From NCBI RefSeq assembly GCF_001640025.1, contig NC_031674.1:1674001-1738000 (forward strand): a stretch of DNA of 64,000 nucleotides, written 5' to 3'. Positions 21,311 through 30,079 of the stretch are shown in pieces. How positions within the stretch are numbered: position 1 is the stretch's first letter; every line of letters begins with the position of its first letter. Position numbers and translations under genes: made by a program. The stretch comes from Sugiyamaella lignohabitans. Taxonomy: Eukaryota; Ascomycota; Dipodascomycetes; Dipodascales; Trichomonascaceae. The notes beneath the pieces are model-generated. The model was not told where the DNA came from, ran no database searches, and worked only from the letters and a program-made list of their open reading frames with translations.

Positions 21311-23794
21311 TTAATAGGCAATTCCGAGATGGAGATATGTGACAGAGCGGCCATTGAGGCCCTTGGCGTGGATTTTTTGCTCGACACCAGGCTCCAAGTC
21401 CAAACAATTGTCTTCGAACTTGACTTCGTCGTGCTCGAGATCAAAGATCAGTCCCTTAACTGGGGCATCTGCACGAACTGAGATTTCATCGCCATTGACA
21501 GACAGAGAAATATCAGGCTTAGCCAAGTCAAGATACTTGAGTGGTTGAGGCCAGTTTGCGGTTCTAGCCAAGACTTTGCCCTTGCTTTCCAATCTTGCAA
21601 ACACAATACAAGGTTGCTCATCGTTCAGTGCCTCGACAGTGAGTTCGGTACTGCTGTTAGGATGCAAAACAACATTGGACTGGGTCTTGGTCCAAAGCTT
21701 CTTACCATCCACAGCATAACCAGTCAAGATCAAATCAGCAGGAACCGAGGAGAGCGTAAAGTTGGATCCCCATACTTCGACTGAAACTTTCTTCTCAATA
21801 TCAACATCAGTGTACTTTGATTTCTTAATCTCTTCAGACTTGCGGAAAATACCGACAGAAATATCAGCAATGTCCCTCTTAATAGTGAAAAATGAGGCCT
21901 TGGGTCGAAGAGAATAGTCAGCCAATGACCAACTGACAACTGGCCAACAGTCATTCAACTGCCAGACCAAAGATCCGGCACAGTATTCTTTACCGGGTCC
22001 TTTCCACAGCCTTCTCCAAGATTGGTATGCATTGCTCAATGCCTCTGCCTGGAGTAATTGAGTAGCATAGACATATTTCTCCATTGAATAACCGTGCTTG
22101 AAGTTATCAACCAGATAAAGAGCTAAAGAAGATTGATCTCTAGGAGCTTTTTGATGGTCATCCATGACACGAGATTGAGGATATCTGTCCTTTTCCTCGG
22201 TAATGAACTCTTTGATAGTCTTCATGTTGGGATAAGATTTCATACCAAACTCAGACACAAATCGTCCGGAAATAGTGTGATATTCCTGGTAAGGCAACTG
22301 CTTTCCATCTGCCATCCATACTTCCCAGGAATGGGTATCTCCATACTCCTTGGAGTTACTGAGTGCACCACCCCAAGGCGAACCAAAGTGGTAAGGGACT
22401 TCTGGTGTTAGACTCTCACAAACCTCTTTGAAAGTGACTTCATAGATGTATCTAGCTGGGAAGTTGGTCTTGAGCCAGTTTTCGGGATTAGAATCCTTGG
22501 CATCATACTCAAGCTTGTAGTGCTCAGCAAACATATAGTCCTCATTATTACCACACCACAAAACAATAGAAGGATGAGATCTAAGTCTCTTAACATTGTA
22601 TACAGCTTCATCCTTCACAATATCAATATAGTGCTTATCGGCGGGATAAGCACCACATGCAAATTGAAAATCGTTCCATACCATAACACCAATCTCGTCA
22701 CAGGCCTCGTAAAAGGCATCATCTTCATAGACACCTCCTCCCCATACACGAATCATATTTTGGTTTCCATCAGCTGCCAATTGAACCCAGTTGCGGAGTT
22801 TTTTGGCATCCACTCTTGGCAATAAAGAGTCGCAAGGAATCCAATCAGATCCTTTGCAGAAGATAGGAATTCCATTGATTTGGAAAAAGAAACTGGTACC
22901 TTCTTCTCCTTCCAAAGGCTTTTGAACCAGCTTAATCTCTCTAAGACCAATCTTTGTCTCCTTAGAGTCAATAGTCTTTCCCGACGAAATCAATGATGTG
23001 CGTAGGGTGTAAAGAGATTGCTTTCCATAGCCAATGGGATACCACAGAAGAGGATCGTTCAAGTTAAATGATATTTTAGAGGGGCCACTCTCACTAGCAA
23101 CGACATCACCATTAGGAGATATAAGTTCATATTTCAGACCACCAGCATTTCCCTCGACTTCGGTAGTGATCTCTAGAGTAACATCTGAGTAGCTGTTGAA
23201 TTTGGTAGCATATGACACATCGACAATTCTAGACGAATATCTTTCTAACCAAATTGGCTTCCATGGACCAACAGTCAATAAGATTGGACCCCAATCCCAA
23301 CCATAGGAGTAAGGAGCCTTCCTCACTGCGAGCCTGGAGGAACTGACACCATTCCAACAGAGGAAGTCAGCGCCATGCTTTTCTTCGAGCTTTTTGCCGA
23401 TTACATATGTAGATTCGAAGTGAATTAGCAATTCGTTCTCTTTCTTCAATTTCTTGGATACATCAACCCTGTATTGAACAAACATGTTCTCCGCATAGAG
23501 GATCTTCTCACCGTTGAGATAGACATTAGCATGAGTATCCAAACCATCAAAAACCAGTTCAGAGGTAGCTTCATTTTCGTCATCAGCAGTGAAAACTGTT
23601 TTGTAAATCCATTCACGCTCACCAATGAATTGAACTTTGGACTGGTTCGAATCCAGAAAAGGGTCAGGAATCTTTCCCTGAGCGAGGAGATCCAACTGGA
23701 CTACAGTGGGAAACTGCGAGACTGATGAGTAGTCTGAGTCGGGCTTATCAGCCTGTTTAAACTTCCAACCTGAGTCAATTGCTTGTCTAACCAT
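21311..23794 (-). CDS. Beta-mannosidase, glycoside hydrolase family 2
   Basis: 827-aa GH2 exo-beta-mannosidase, hydrolysing non-reducing terminal beta-1,4-mannosyl residues of manno-oligosaccharides or N-glycan cores. An N-terminal jelly-roll sugar-binding domain (~1-190) is followed by an Ig-like domain, the TIM barrel (~300-620) and C-terminal beta domains. The barrel shows NMIRVWGGGVYEDDAFY and SHPSIVLWCGNNED with the acid/base Glu at residue 418. The nucleophile Glu 515 lies in RFVSEFGMKSYP. No signal peptide is evident (MVRQAIDSGWKFKQAD), so the enzyme is probably intracellular. Start at the ATG 23794. It converges on the dehydrogenase gene with a 234-bp gap. Confidence 0.95.
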   Translation of the reverse strand: MVRQAIDSGWKFKQADKPDSDYSSVSQFPTVVQLDLLAQGKIPDPFLDSNQSKVQFIGEREWIYKTVFTADDENEATSELVFDGLDTHANVYLNGEKILYAENMFVQYRVDVSKKLKKENELLIHFESTYVIGKKLEEKHGADFLCWNGVSSSRLAVRKAPYSYGWDWGPILLTVGPWKPIWLERYSSRIVDVSYATKFNSYSDVTLEITTEVEGNAGGLKYELISPNGDVVASESGPSKISFNLNDPLLWYPIGYGKQSLYTLRTSLISSGKTIDSKETKIGLREIKLVQKPLEGEEGTSFFFQINGIPIFCKGSDWIPCDSLLPRVDAKKLRNWVQLAADGNQNMIRVWGGGVYEDDAFYEACDEIGVMVWNDFQFACGAYPADKHYIDIVKDEAVYNVKRLRSHPSIVLWCGNNEDYMFAEHYKLEYDAKDSNPENWLKTNFPARYIYEVTFKEVCESLTPEVPYHFGSPWGGALSNSKEYGDTHSWEVWMADGKQLPYQEYHTISGRFVSEFGMKSYPNMKTIKEFITEEKDRYPQSRVMDDHQKAPRDQSSLALYLVDNFKHGYSMEKYVYATQLLQAEALSNAYQSWRRLWKGPGKEYCAGSLVWQLNDCWPVVSWSLADYSLRPKASFFTIKRDIADISVGIFRKSEEIKKSKYTDVDIEKKVSVEVWGSNFTLSSVPADLILTGYAVDGKKLWTKTQSNVVLHPNSSTELTVEALNDEQPCIVFARLESKGKVLARTANWPQPLKYLDLAKPDISLSVNGDEISVRADAPVKGLIFDLEHDEVKFEDNCLDLEPGVEQKIHAKGLNGRSVTYLHLGIAY

Positions 23795-23897
23795 CTTCTA
23801 CAATAGTAATGATATTCTATTTGTGTATACAAGTTATTAAATCTTTTCAAGTTCAATATACGGGATTATATTGTATATTATAATCGGGGAGACTCCT

Positions 23898-24021
23898 GTG
23901 GGGTGATGTGCACTCGGGGTATGGCGGGGCATGCAGGTGGGGCCGTTCTTCTGCACGACCCCCACCTGGAGCACAATGCTAGATGGGTTATCTCTATTTA
24001 ACCGGTGGATAAGCTGTGGGG
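23898..24021. promoter_or_regulatory. Cluster of five SYGGGG (Mig1/CreA-type) motifs upstream of beta-mannosidase
   Basis: GTGGGG at 23898-23903, GCGGGG at 23924-23929, GTGGGG at 23937-23942, CCCCAC at 23960-23965 and GTGGGG at 24016-24021. The middle two form an inverted repeat (CAGGTGGGG ... CCCCACCTG). They lie 104-228 bp upstream of the mannosidase start. Zinc-finger repressors of the Mig1/CreA family bind this core, and paired inverted sites are typical of strong targets. Carbon catabolite repression is an inference. Confidence 0.5.
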
Positions 24022-24526
24022 AGATATGCTCTCAGTACGGTTAAAATATCTTCATTCACATAAGTATATTAATTAATTATCAAGCATGCTTTTGTTGTCC
24101 ATCAGTCTACCCAAAGAAGTTTCCATGCCGATTTACTTTGCAGCTTCACGCCGGGGAAGGCGGATTGCTTTCCGCGCAAATCGAGGCAATTAAAACGGGG
24201 TGAAAAAATAACCGGATACCCGCTCAAATTTCCGTTGAAATAATTCTTGGGTATTCTCTTATTATATAGCACCGACGGTTTTTTTTTAAGGTTGCCGGTT
24301 CCGATTTTTTCGCAGCTCGATGTCACATGACCTTGATAATGCATTATCAAGATAACAAATAAGCTAAATAGGAAATTTACCCAATATTGATTTAGCTGGG
24401 TTCTAGAAACTTCATTGTCATGCTCTTGACAGGGTCATAACAAACAAAAATTAATTGTACACTATCTCGATTTATAGAACAGTTTATACATTCGGATCTT
24501 TCAATCATGGAATTAGTGGCGTTTTA

Positions 24527-25051
24527 ATGATGTCCTATGAGAATCGCGGCACAAAAAGACCTGCAACTGAAGATGTGACGTCTGAACATGTTAAACGCCA
24601 GCTCGTGGATACCTTAGCCCAGCTATCTTTAAATGGATGGCACAATGATGCCAATAGACTATCAGATAGCTCTTTGACGCAAATTGATGATGATTATATG
24701 GATATAAATGGACCTAACACGGTGTTTATTCCATCGATAGATAAATACTTAGATGATGATGACGTCGAGGGAGATGCGGAACGAAGTTTTTTGTTTAATG
24801 AGTTGCCATTATCAGTACTGAGAAACCAGCCCGATTTGAAGCTTCACTTTTACCAAAAACCTTCTTATGCATTGATAAGATATGAACCTCAGTCGTTTAC
24901 TATTTGGAAAGCGCTGTTTCGCAATCAGGCCAACCCACAGTTTGCATATAACCTTGATCCGATATATAACTTGGACGTTATGTCAGATGATGAAGAAGGT
25001 TTTTCAAACCCAGAATATACAGATGGCTATGAATCCATGGAAATTGGATGA
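24527..25051 (+). CDS. Small acidic protein of unknown function
   Basis: 173-174 aa from tandem ATGs at 24527 and 24530 (MMSYENRGTKRPATEDV). The frame is open further upstream but without ATG. The N-terminus has a short basic motif (TKRPATEDVTSEHVKRQ), followed by a helix-like DTLAQLSLNGW, an acidic patch (YLDDDDVEGDAERS), a middle globular-looking stretch (LPLSVLRNQPDLKLHFYQ) and an acidic C-terminus. No family is recognised. It is considered coding because the uninterrupted frame begins with a sensible N-terminus, ends with a balanced composition and is flanked by normal intergenic DNA. Nuclear localisation is conceivable from the basic KRPATED/VKRQ segment but is not shown. Confidence 0.6.
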   Translation: MMSYENRGTKRPATEDVTSEHVKRQLVDTLAQLSLNGWHNDANRLSDSSLTQIDDDYMDINGPNTVFIPSIDKYLDDDDVEGDAERSFLFNELPLSVLRNQPDLKLHFYQKPSYALIRYEPQSFTIWKALFRNQANPQFAYNLDPIYNLDVMSDDEEGFSNPEYTDGYESMEIG

Positions 25052-25335
25052 TTCTACTTACTGCATGAACTAGATGCTGTCAGATGTCTGTATATAGGAA
25101 GTTGCAGATGAATATGGAGCATGGAAATTGGCTGATTTTATCAGACACACAGAAACTAAATGCTATTTTTCAGGTGACAGGCATTTTAAAACAGAGGATG
25201 CAGTTGGCTGATTGATCTCAGTGGAGAACGCTCAAAAGGTATCTAAACATTTACGATTTTCGTAATTCAAAATTATTTTGTACAAAAATCCAAACTCTTA
25301 TTTATTCATAACTTAAATACAGATATACAATCACC

Positions 25336-26847
25336 CTAAAAGGTATGAAAGTTTAATGGTCCAGACCACTTTCTCAAGCGTGGTCCGAAAATAAACATGA
25401 AAATGATAATGCAAAGGGCAACCGCACAGATACCAGCCATAATGGAGAAGGCGGCAATGGCACCAACCTTTGTTAGCCATGGAATCATAAAATAGCTCGC
25501 AGCGAAACCTGCAGTTGCTCTGGAAAAGTTAATCCAAGCATTGATTTCACCACTGGCCTCAGGGTAGCAGTCGAGATTGTACGCATTCAAAGCAGTAGTC
25601 AAAATTAAGACGGAGAAAACGTACATACCCCAGCCAAGACTGGCCACCATATAGTGGTAGTGTTTTTCAAGAGCGAAACCTAATAGCACAAGGCCAGCCA
25701 CAGTGAATGGAAAAGACAGGAAAATAGCTTGCAGTCTAGTCTCAGGGCGGAACTCTCCATTATGTCTTTTGATATATCTATTTCCAATATAGTCATGGAG
25801 CCAGTGACCAGTGGTTTCAGCAAGAAGCGTGGCAACAATTGGAGTAAAGTAGAAGAAGCCAATTTGCTTGAGACCAAAGTTATAAGTCGAAGTGAAGAAA
25901 ATTGAGAGAGTAGTATTGATTCCAACAACCCAAGCAAAGGTCATCGCATAATAGACAGAACTAAGAAACATAGTAGGCCTCATAAGAACCTTGATGGGTC
26001 TCATAATCGAATCTTTGAAACTGTTTCTCAGGTGCCTCGATTTAAATTGCTCGGTGCCAATAAGACGGAGAAATCTCGATACTCTTTTTGGTTGTTCACT
26101 GTCAGCGAGAGTACGGTCATAGTAAGTCTCATCTACAAATAGAACGATAAGGATGAGAGCTAAGCCAGTGAGGGCAGAATAAAGACCAAAACCAGTTCGC
26201 CAGCTCTGCGTCGTTAACATGAAAGCAGACAGACTTGGTCCCAAATATGGCGAGAAGATGATAAATCCTGATAAAATATTAACTCGACGAGGTTTCTGAG
26301 TAAAGTAGAACATGTCTTCAATAAACATCATACCACATCCTTGAGAGACGGTTGAAAAGAATCCGTTCAAAATTCTAGCAGCCATGAATTGATTGAAACT
26401 GGTAGCAGTAGCACACCAGACGGCAGTCCATACAGCATTAACAATAAACCAGAAGAGGACAGGAGCTCTCCCAAAATAACTGGAAAGGATACAAGCAACC
26501 AAACCACCAAAACCCAACATAATTACATTACCAGCTTGAGAGTGATTCACAGTATCAGGAGTGGTATTCCAGATAGCAGCCTGTGGGATTAACATTACCG
26601 CACCAGTGGCACTTCCATAATCTGGTAAAAACGCAGCGAATGAAACGATTAATAATATGGTACTTTTTTTAATATTTGACCAATTTAACGGATCATGTGG
26701 ATTATCTGAAGGCTGTGGATCTAGGACATTTCCATGTTTATCAACTTTTAGTTGAGTACTCTCAGGATATGAAATACTTGTTTCTTCTTTTTCCTTTGAA
26801 ACATCTTCGACAACGTAGACGGTAGCAGCTGTCATTTCCTTGGACAT
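25336..26847 (-). CDS. Major facilitator superfamily transporter, fungal DHA1-like
   Basis: 503-aa polytopic membrane protein. A hydrophilic ~60-residue N-terminus contains NPHDPLNWSNIKK, the conserved pre-TM1 motif of fungal proton-coupled DHA1-type MFS transporters. About 12 hydrophobic segments follow in two halves separated by a charged loop (~240-290). LGFGGLVACILSSYFGRAPVLFW corresponds to the TM2-3 loop motif A in degenerate form; RILNGFFSTVSQG fits TM4 and ATAGFAASYFMIPWL a late segment. The substrate is unknown: drugs, polyamines and organic cations are all handled by relatives. Start at the ATG 26847; a TATATATAT run lies about 95 bp upstream near 26943. Confidence 0.85.
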   Translation of the reverse strand: MSKEMTAATVYVVEDVSKEKEETSISYPESTQLKVDKHGNVLDPQPSDNPHDPLNWSNIKKSTILLIVSFAAFLPDYGSATGAVMLIPQAAIWNTTPDTVNHSQAGNVIMLGFGGLVACILSSYFGRAPVLFWFIVNAVWTAVWCATATSFNQFMAARILNGFFSTVSQGCGMMFIEDMFYFTQKPRRVNILSGFIIFSPYLGPSLSAFMLTTQSWRTGFGLYSALTGLALILIVLFVDETYYDRTLADSEQPKRVSRFLRLIGTEQFKSRHLRNSFKDSIMRPIKVLMRPTMFLSSVYYAMTFAWVVGINTTLSIFFTSTYNFGLKQIGFFYFTPIVATLLAETTGHWLHDYIGNRYIKRHNGEFRPETRLQAIFLSFPFTVAGLVLLGFALEKHYHYMVASLGWGMYVFSVLILTTALNAYNLDCYPEASGEINAWINFSRATAGFAASYFMIPWLTKVGAIAAFSIMAGICAVALCIIIFMFIFGPRLRKWSGPLNFHTF

Positions 26848-27120
26848 GTTGAACTTTCAGATCAAAAAAAGTGAATCAGCTTTGTAATCACAAAGTGAAA
26901 CCAATATGCTTTGTTTATCACTGACACGTATCTATAGCTGTCTATATATATATTTGAAAAAAGTCATAAAACGAAAACGAATGTCTCAAATAGTTGAAGC
27001 TTGATCCGTAACTCCATTCAGTTATCTACCTTCGAACGTTTACCCCGCAGTCAAAAATGTCGAGCAAGATCTAGGACCCCACTGATCATCACTCATAGAT
27101 TACCAGCTTTTAGTCAATCA

Positions 27121-27298
27121 ATGGCTACACATGATGCAGAGCGAGAACGCATGTTGATAGAGGAGTATTGTGGTGAGTCGCTTAAAGTTTTGCCCAGTGG
27201 GCATCACTGCTAATAAAGGAAATGGATCTTCAGAACCATGTACGTCAATATGTACCCCACGGAACCCACACGCTAAAACGTTCTTCCCCAATCAGTAG
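27121..27298 (+). CDS. Candidate two-exon micro-ORF (43 aa), tentative
   Basis: ATG at 27121 opens MATHDAERERMLIEEYCG. A GTGAGT donor at 27174 and a CTGCTAATAAAG branch/acceptor ending near 27219 would splice to NGSSEPCTSICTPRNPHAKTF and a stop at 27298, giving 43 aa. Without splicing the frame ends after 30 aa. No family is recognised and the call rests only on splice-like signals plus a polar N-terminus; it may be chance. Confidence 0.2.
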
Positions 27299-28611
27299 AC
27301 AATAGGGGGACTTACAGGGGCATACAGGGGATTATGATTATCCACGGCAAAAGATTCATCAAACGGCGATAGCGTTCTAATTGCTAATTCCGATATTTTC
27401 AAATGGTCGGAGGGGGAGCAAATGAACCAATGAACTGGAATACAATGTAAGGAAACGAGGAACAGCAACTACTTCTTCTTATATGCCTCAGATTAGAAAC
27501 ACAAATCTAAAAGTAACTGTAATAGAAATATAAAAGAACCTTATTTAAGTATAATTGTACGGGATAGTTGGCCCGAATATCCTATCAAGTGGGCCCAGTT
27601 TGAGATCCTTGTGACGAATATCTATGCACCAAGTCAGCAGATTACAGGTAGGTAGATCCAGATCCGAAAAGTTCTCCCCCACTACTGTCAGTCTATTGTC
27701 AGTCTGAATTGAACCATTCATAGCGCCAGACAATTGATCCAAAACATCCGGGCAATGCACGGTCTAATAAAGCCAAGATGCCAATCCCCTGCGAATCTGG
27801 GGAACTTACATCGGAATAAGTCCAAAACCAGTGGAGTACATCATTATTGGAAGGCAAGTAAAAATATAGTTGGGGAAGTAGGCCAAATAAAAGTAGAGGA
27901 TAAGCTATTGTTCGGCGGGAAGCGAGATCGGTGTCAAGAGTGCGGGGTTGGGAAGGTCCAAAAGTTCAACAAAGTTCCGCTAATATTTTAGGGATCAATC
28001 TTGATTTCTAAGGTAGCAATATTAGGATATAGGATGAATCCAGATATACTTCTGGATTAAATGAAAATGAAGAAAGTGATGTCATAGTTGGATGCTGCTT
28101 GACAGTATCCTTTTTTCTTGTCCAAACCTATTGGCAGCCACAGTCCAAAAAAGATACAAAATACAAACTGAACAGTTCAAAGACTCTAATTATTTTTACT
28201 CTAGAAACGATACCTCTCTTACCAGAGAAAGCAATTATTTGGGCGGGATTTTGTATAGCCTGTTTGCTAAATTTATCCATAAGAACTAACAGCCGGAATA
28301 ATCCCATTTTGAACGTGACCAAACAGATAACATGTCGTCGACCGAAGCGTCAGTCTGTCCATGTTCCGACGATAATTATTTCGCAATATTAAGCGAAAGT
28401 GAAATGTTGTTTACTCGATTATAAGTGACTATTATCTGAGATAACGACACGGAACCAATTATTGTTAAAGTACTTCTATTACCTACTAATGGCTAATAGC
28501 TTCATAACACGGAACACTTTTAGAAAATTTCTAATACTAATAGCTAACAGCTAATAGCTCTGGAGTACCGGTAGCTTCAGCTTGTCTCAATATAGAGATT
28601 GCTGGTTTTTC
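27299..28611. other. Intergenic, nothing recognised
   Basis: About 1.3 kb with only short ORFs lacking family resemblance. A short ATTAGC/TAATAGCT-rich repetitive patch lies at ~28485-28558. Confidence 0.5.
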
Positions 28612-29103
28612 AGTTGTCTTAGAGTGCTGTAGAGTTTTTTAAAGACATCCTTCCAAGTTGTCTTGAGGCTGTAGAATGGTTCTGTTAAAGATATCTTTCC
28701 AAGTTATATTTGAGCGCTGTTGAATGTTACTTTCAAAGACCTCCCTCCAAGTTGTCGTCATACTGTTGAACGATGCTTTCAAAGACATCTCTCTAAGTCA
28801 TATTCAAGCGCTATAGAATGCTGCTTTTAAAGACGCCTTTTCAAGTTGTCTTCACGCTGTAGAATACTGCTTTTGAAGACATACTTCCAAATTATATTCG
28901 AGCGCAGTTGAATCTGCTGTCAACGATATCCTTTCATTTTGTCTGGAGACTGTAGAATCTGCTGTCAACGACATCCTTTCAAGTTGTCTGGAGACTGTAG
29001 AATGCTGTTTTCAAAGACCCTTCCAAGTTTGTCGTCACGCTATTGGATGCTGCTTCAAAGACACCCTTTCCAGTTGTCTTCGAGCGCTGTAGAATACTGT
29101 ATA
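28612..29103. repeat. Degenerate minisatellite, ~50-bp unit, about 10 copies
   Basis: The unit is approximately GAGCGCTGTAGAATGCTGCT followed by TTCAAAGACATCCTTCCAAG and TTGTCTT. Copies recur across the interval with substitutions and small indels. Recognisable anchors are AAAGACATC-CTT-CCAAGTTGTCTT and GCTGTAGAATG. Adjacent copies near 28910-28980 are nearly identical (CTGCTGTCAACGA-ATCCTTTCA), indicating recent duplication. There is no supported coding potential. Confidence 0.75.
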
Positions 29104-29637
29104 AAAGTCATTCTCATCATTCTGCCAATAGACATCTTCACTAGCAAATTATATGTCCTGGACAAGTGCCCTTTTACCTCTCGCCTCTCTATTCCACTTC
29201 CTTTGCTTCCATTTTGGCCTTCTCAACTTGCCCTCGAACCAAACATGCTCTATAAGTTCACAGATTCCACCAGCTTCTGGTGGATCTTCCAGCTGATTTC
29301 CAGCTGACTGTGAGCCAACCGCACCTGGCTTCTTGTCTTCACACATCTAACTACTACTATTTCACCACCTTGACTCACAGGCAAGAAACAGACTCAACTG
29401 TCACCCGCCGACCTTCTGTGATACCTGATACAGACATTCGAGTCACTCACTACCAGAACGCGCAGCAAGAACAGGTCCAATCAGACCAGCCAGCACCCGA
29501 ACCCACCTCAGAACTGCAAAAATCACTTTTCATACCACTACTGGAGACGCTCCAGCTCATGGAGCTCTCGAAACATTTACACACGATATCTACAATTTAC
29601 GCTGGCTATACCGTACGAGAACCGTGTCGCTGGGCAC

Positions 29638-29827
29638 TGCCTCCGGCGGCTGGGGCTCCGCCCCAGACCCTGGTTGTGCTCGCTTCGCGAGCGACGTCGA
29701 GATCCCGTCCTCCTCTGGACCCCAATCGCCTCGAAACTCCAGAACCCCACAATCACACCCGGACCCCACGCCGCTCGCGAAGCGAGCACAGCCAGGGTCT
29801 GGGGCGGAGCCCCACCCGCCGGAGGCA
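29638..29827. repeat. GC-rich palindromic element, full, long spacer variant
   Basis: Left arm TGCCTCCGGCGGCTGGGGCT..., right arm ...CTGGGGCGGAGCCCCACCCG and CCGGAGGCA. Inner hairpins are the variant GCTCGCTTCGCGAGC and its partner CGCTCGCGAAGCGAGC, both perfect palindromes. It lies ~250 bp upstream of the DDE-protein gene. Confidence 0.9.
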
Positions 29828-30079
29828 AGCGCCGCACCCCGGCGGCTACCGGTAGCCGCCGTTGGGTATAAGACAAAAAACAGTTCTCGATGTTTTGTTG
29901 TGGTTGCATTGCTATAGCGGGTCGTGAAGAGGATATTTTTATATTGGTGTCGTGCCAGTTGAGAGAGCAGTGTTCCAGCGCGTTTGATATAGTGATATTG
30001 TCTCTGAGAGAGGAGAATATAATTTCGAGTGTGGCACGCGGTCGCGAGAGGATACACGCGAGAAATCCAGACATAGACA

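Noticed and set aside
29280..29855. 191-aa plus-strand ORF before the DDE gene
   Set aside because: Starts without ATG and ends in the translated GC-rich element. No domain resemblance; probably leader or intergenic sequence.
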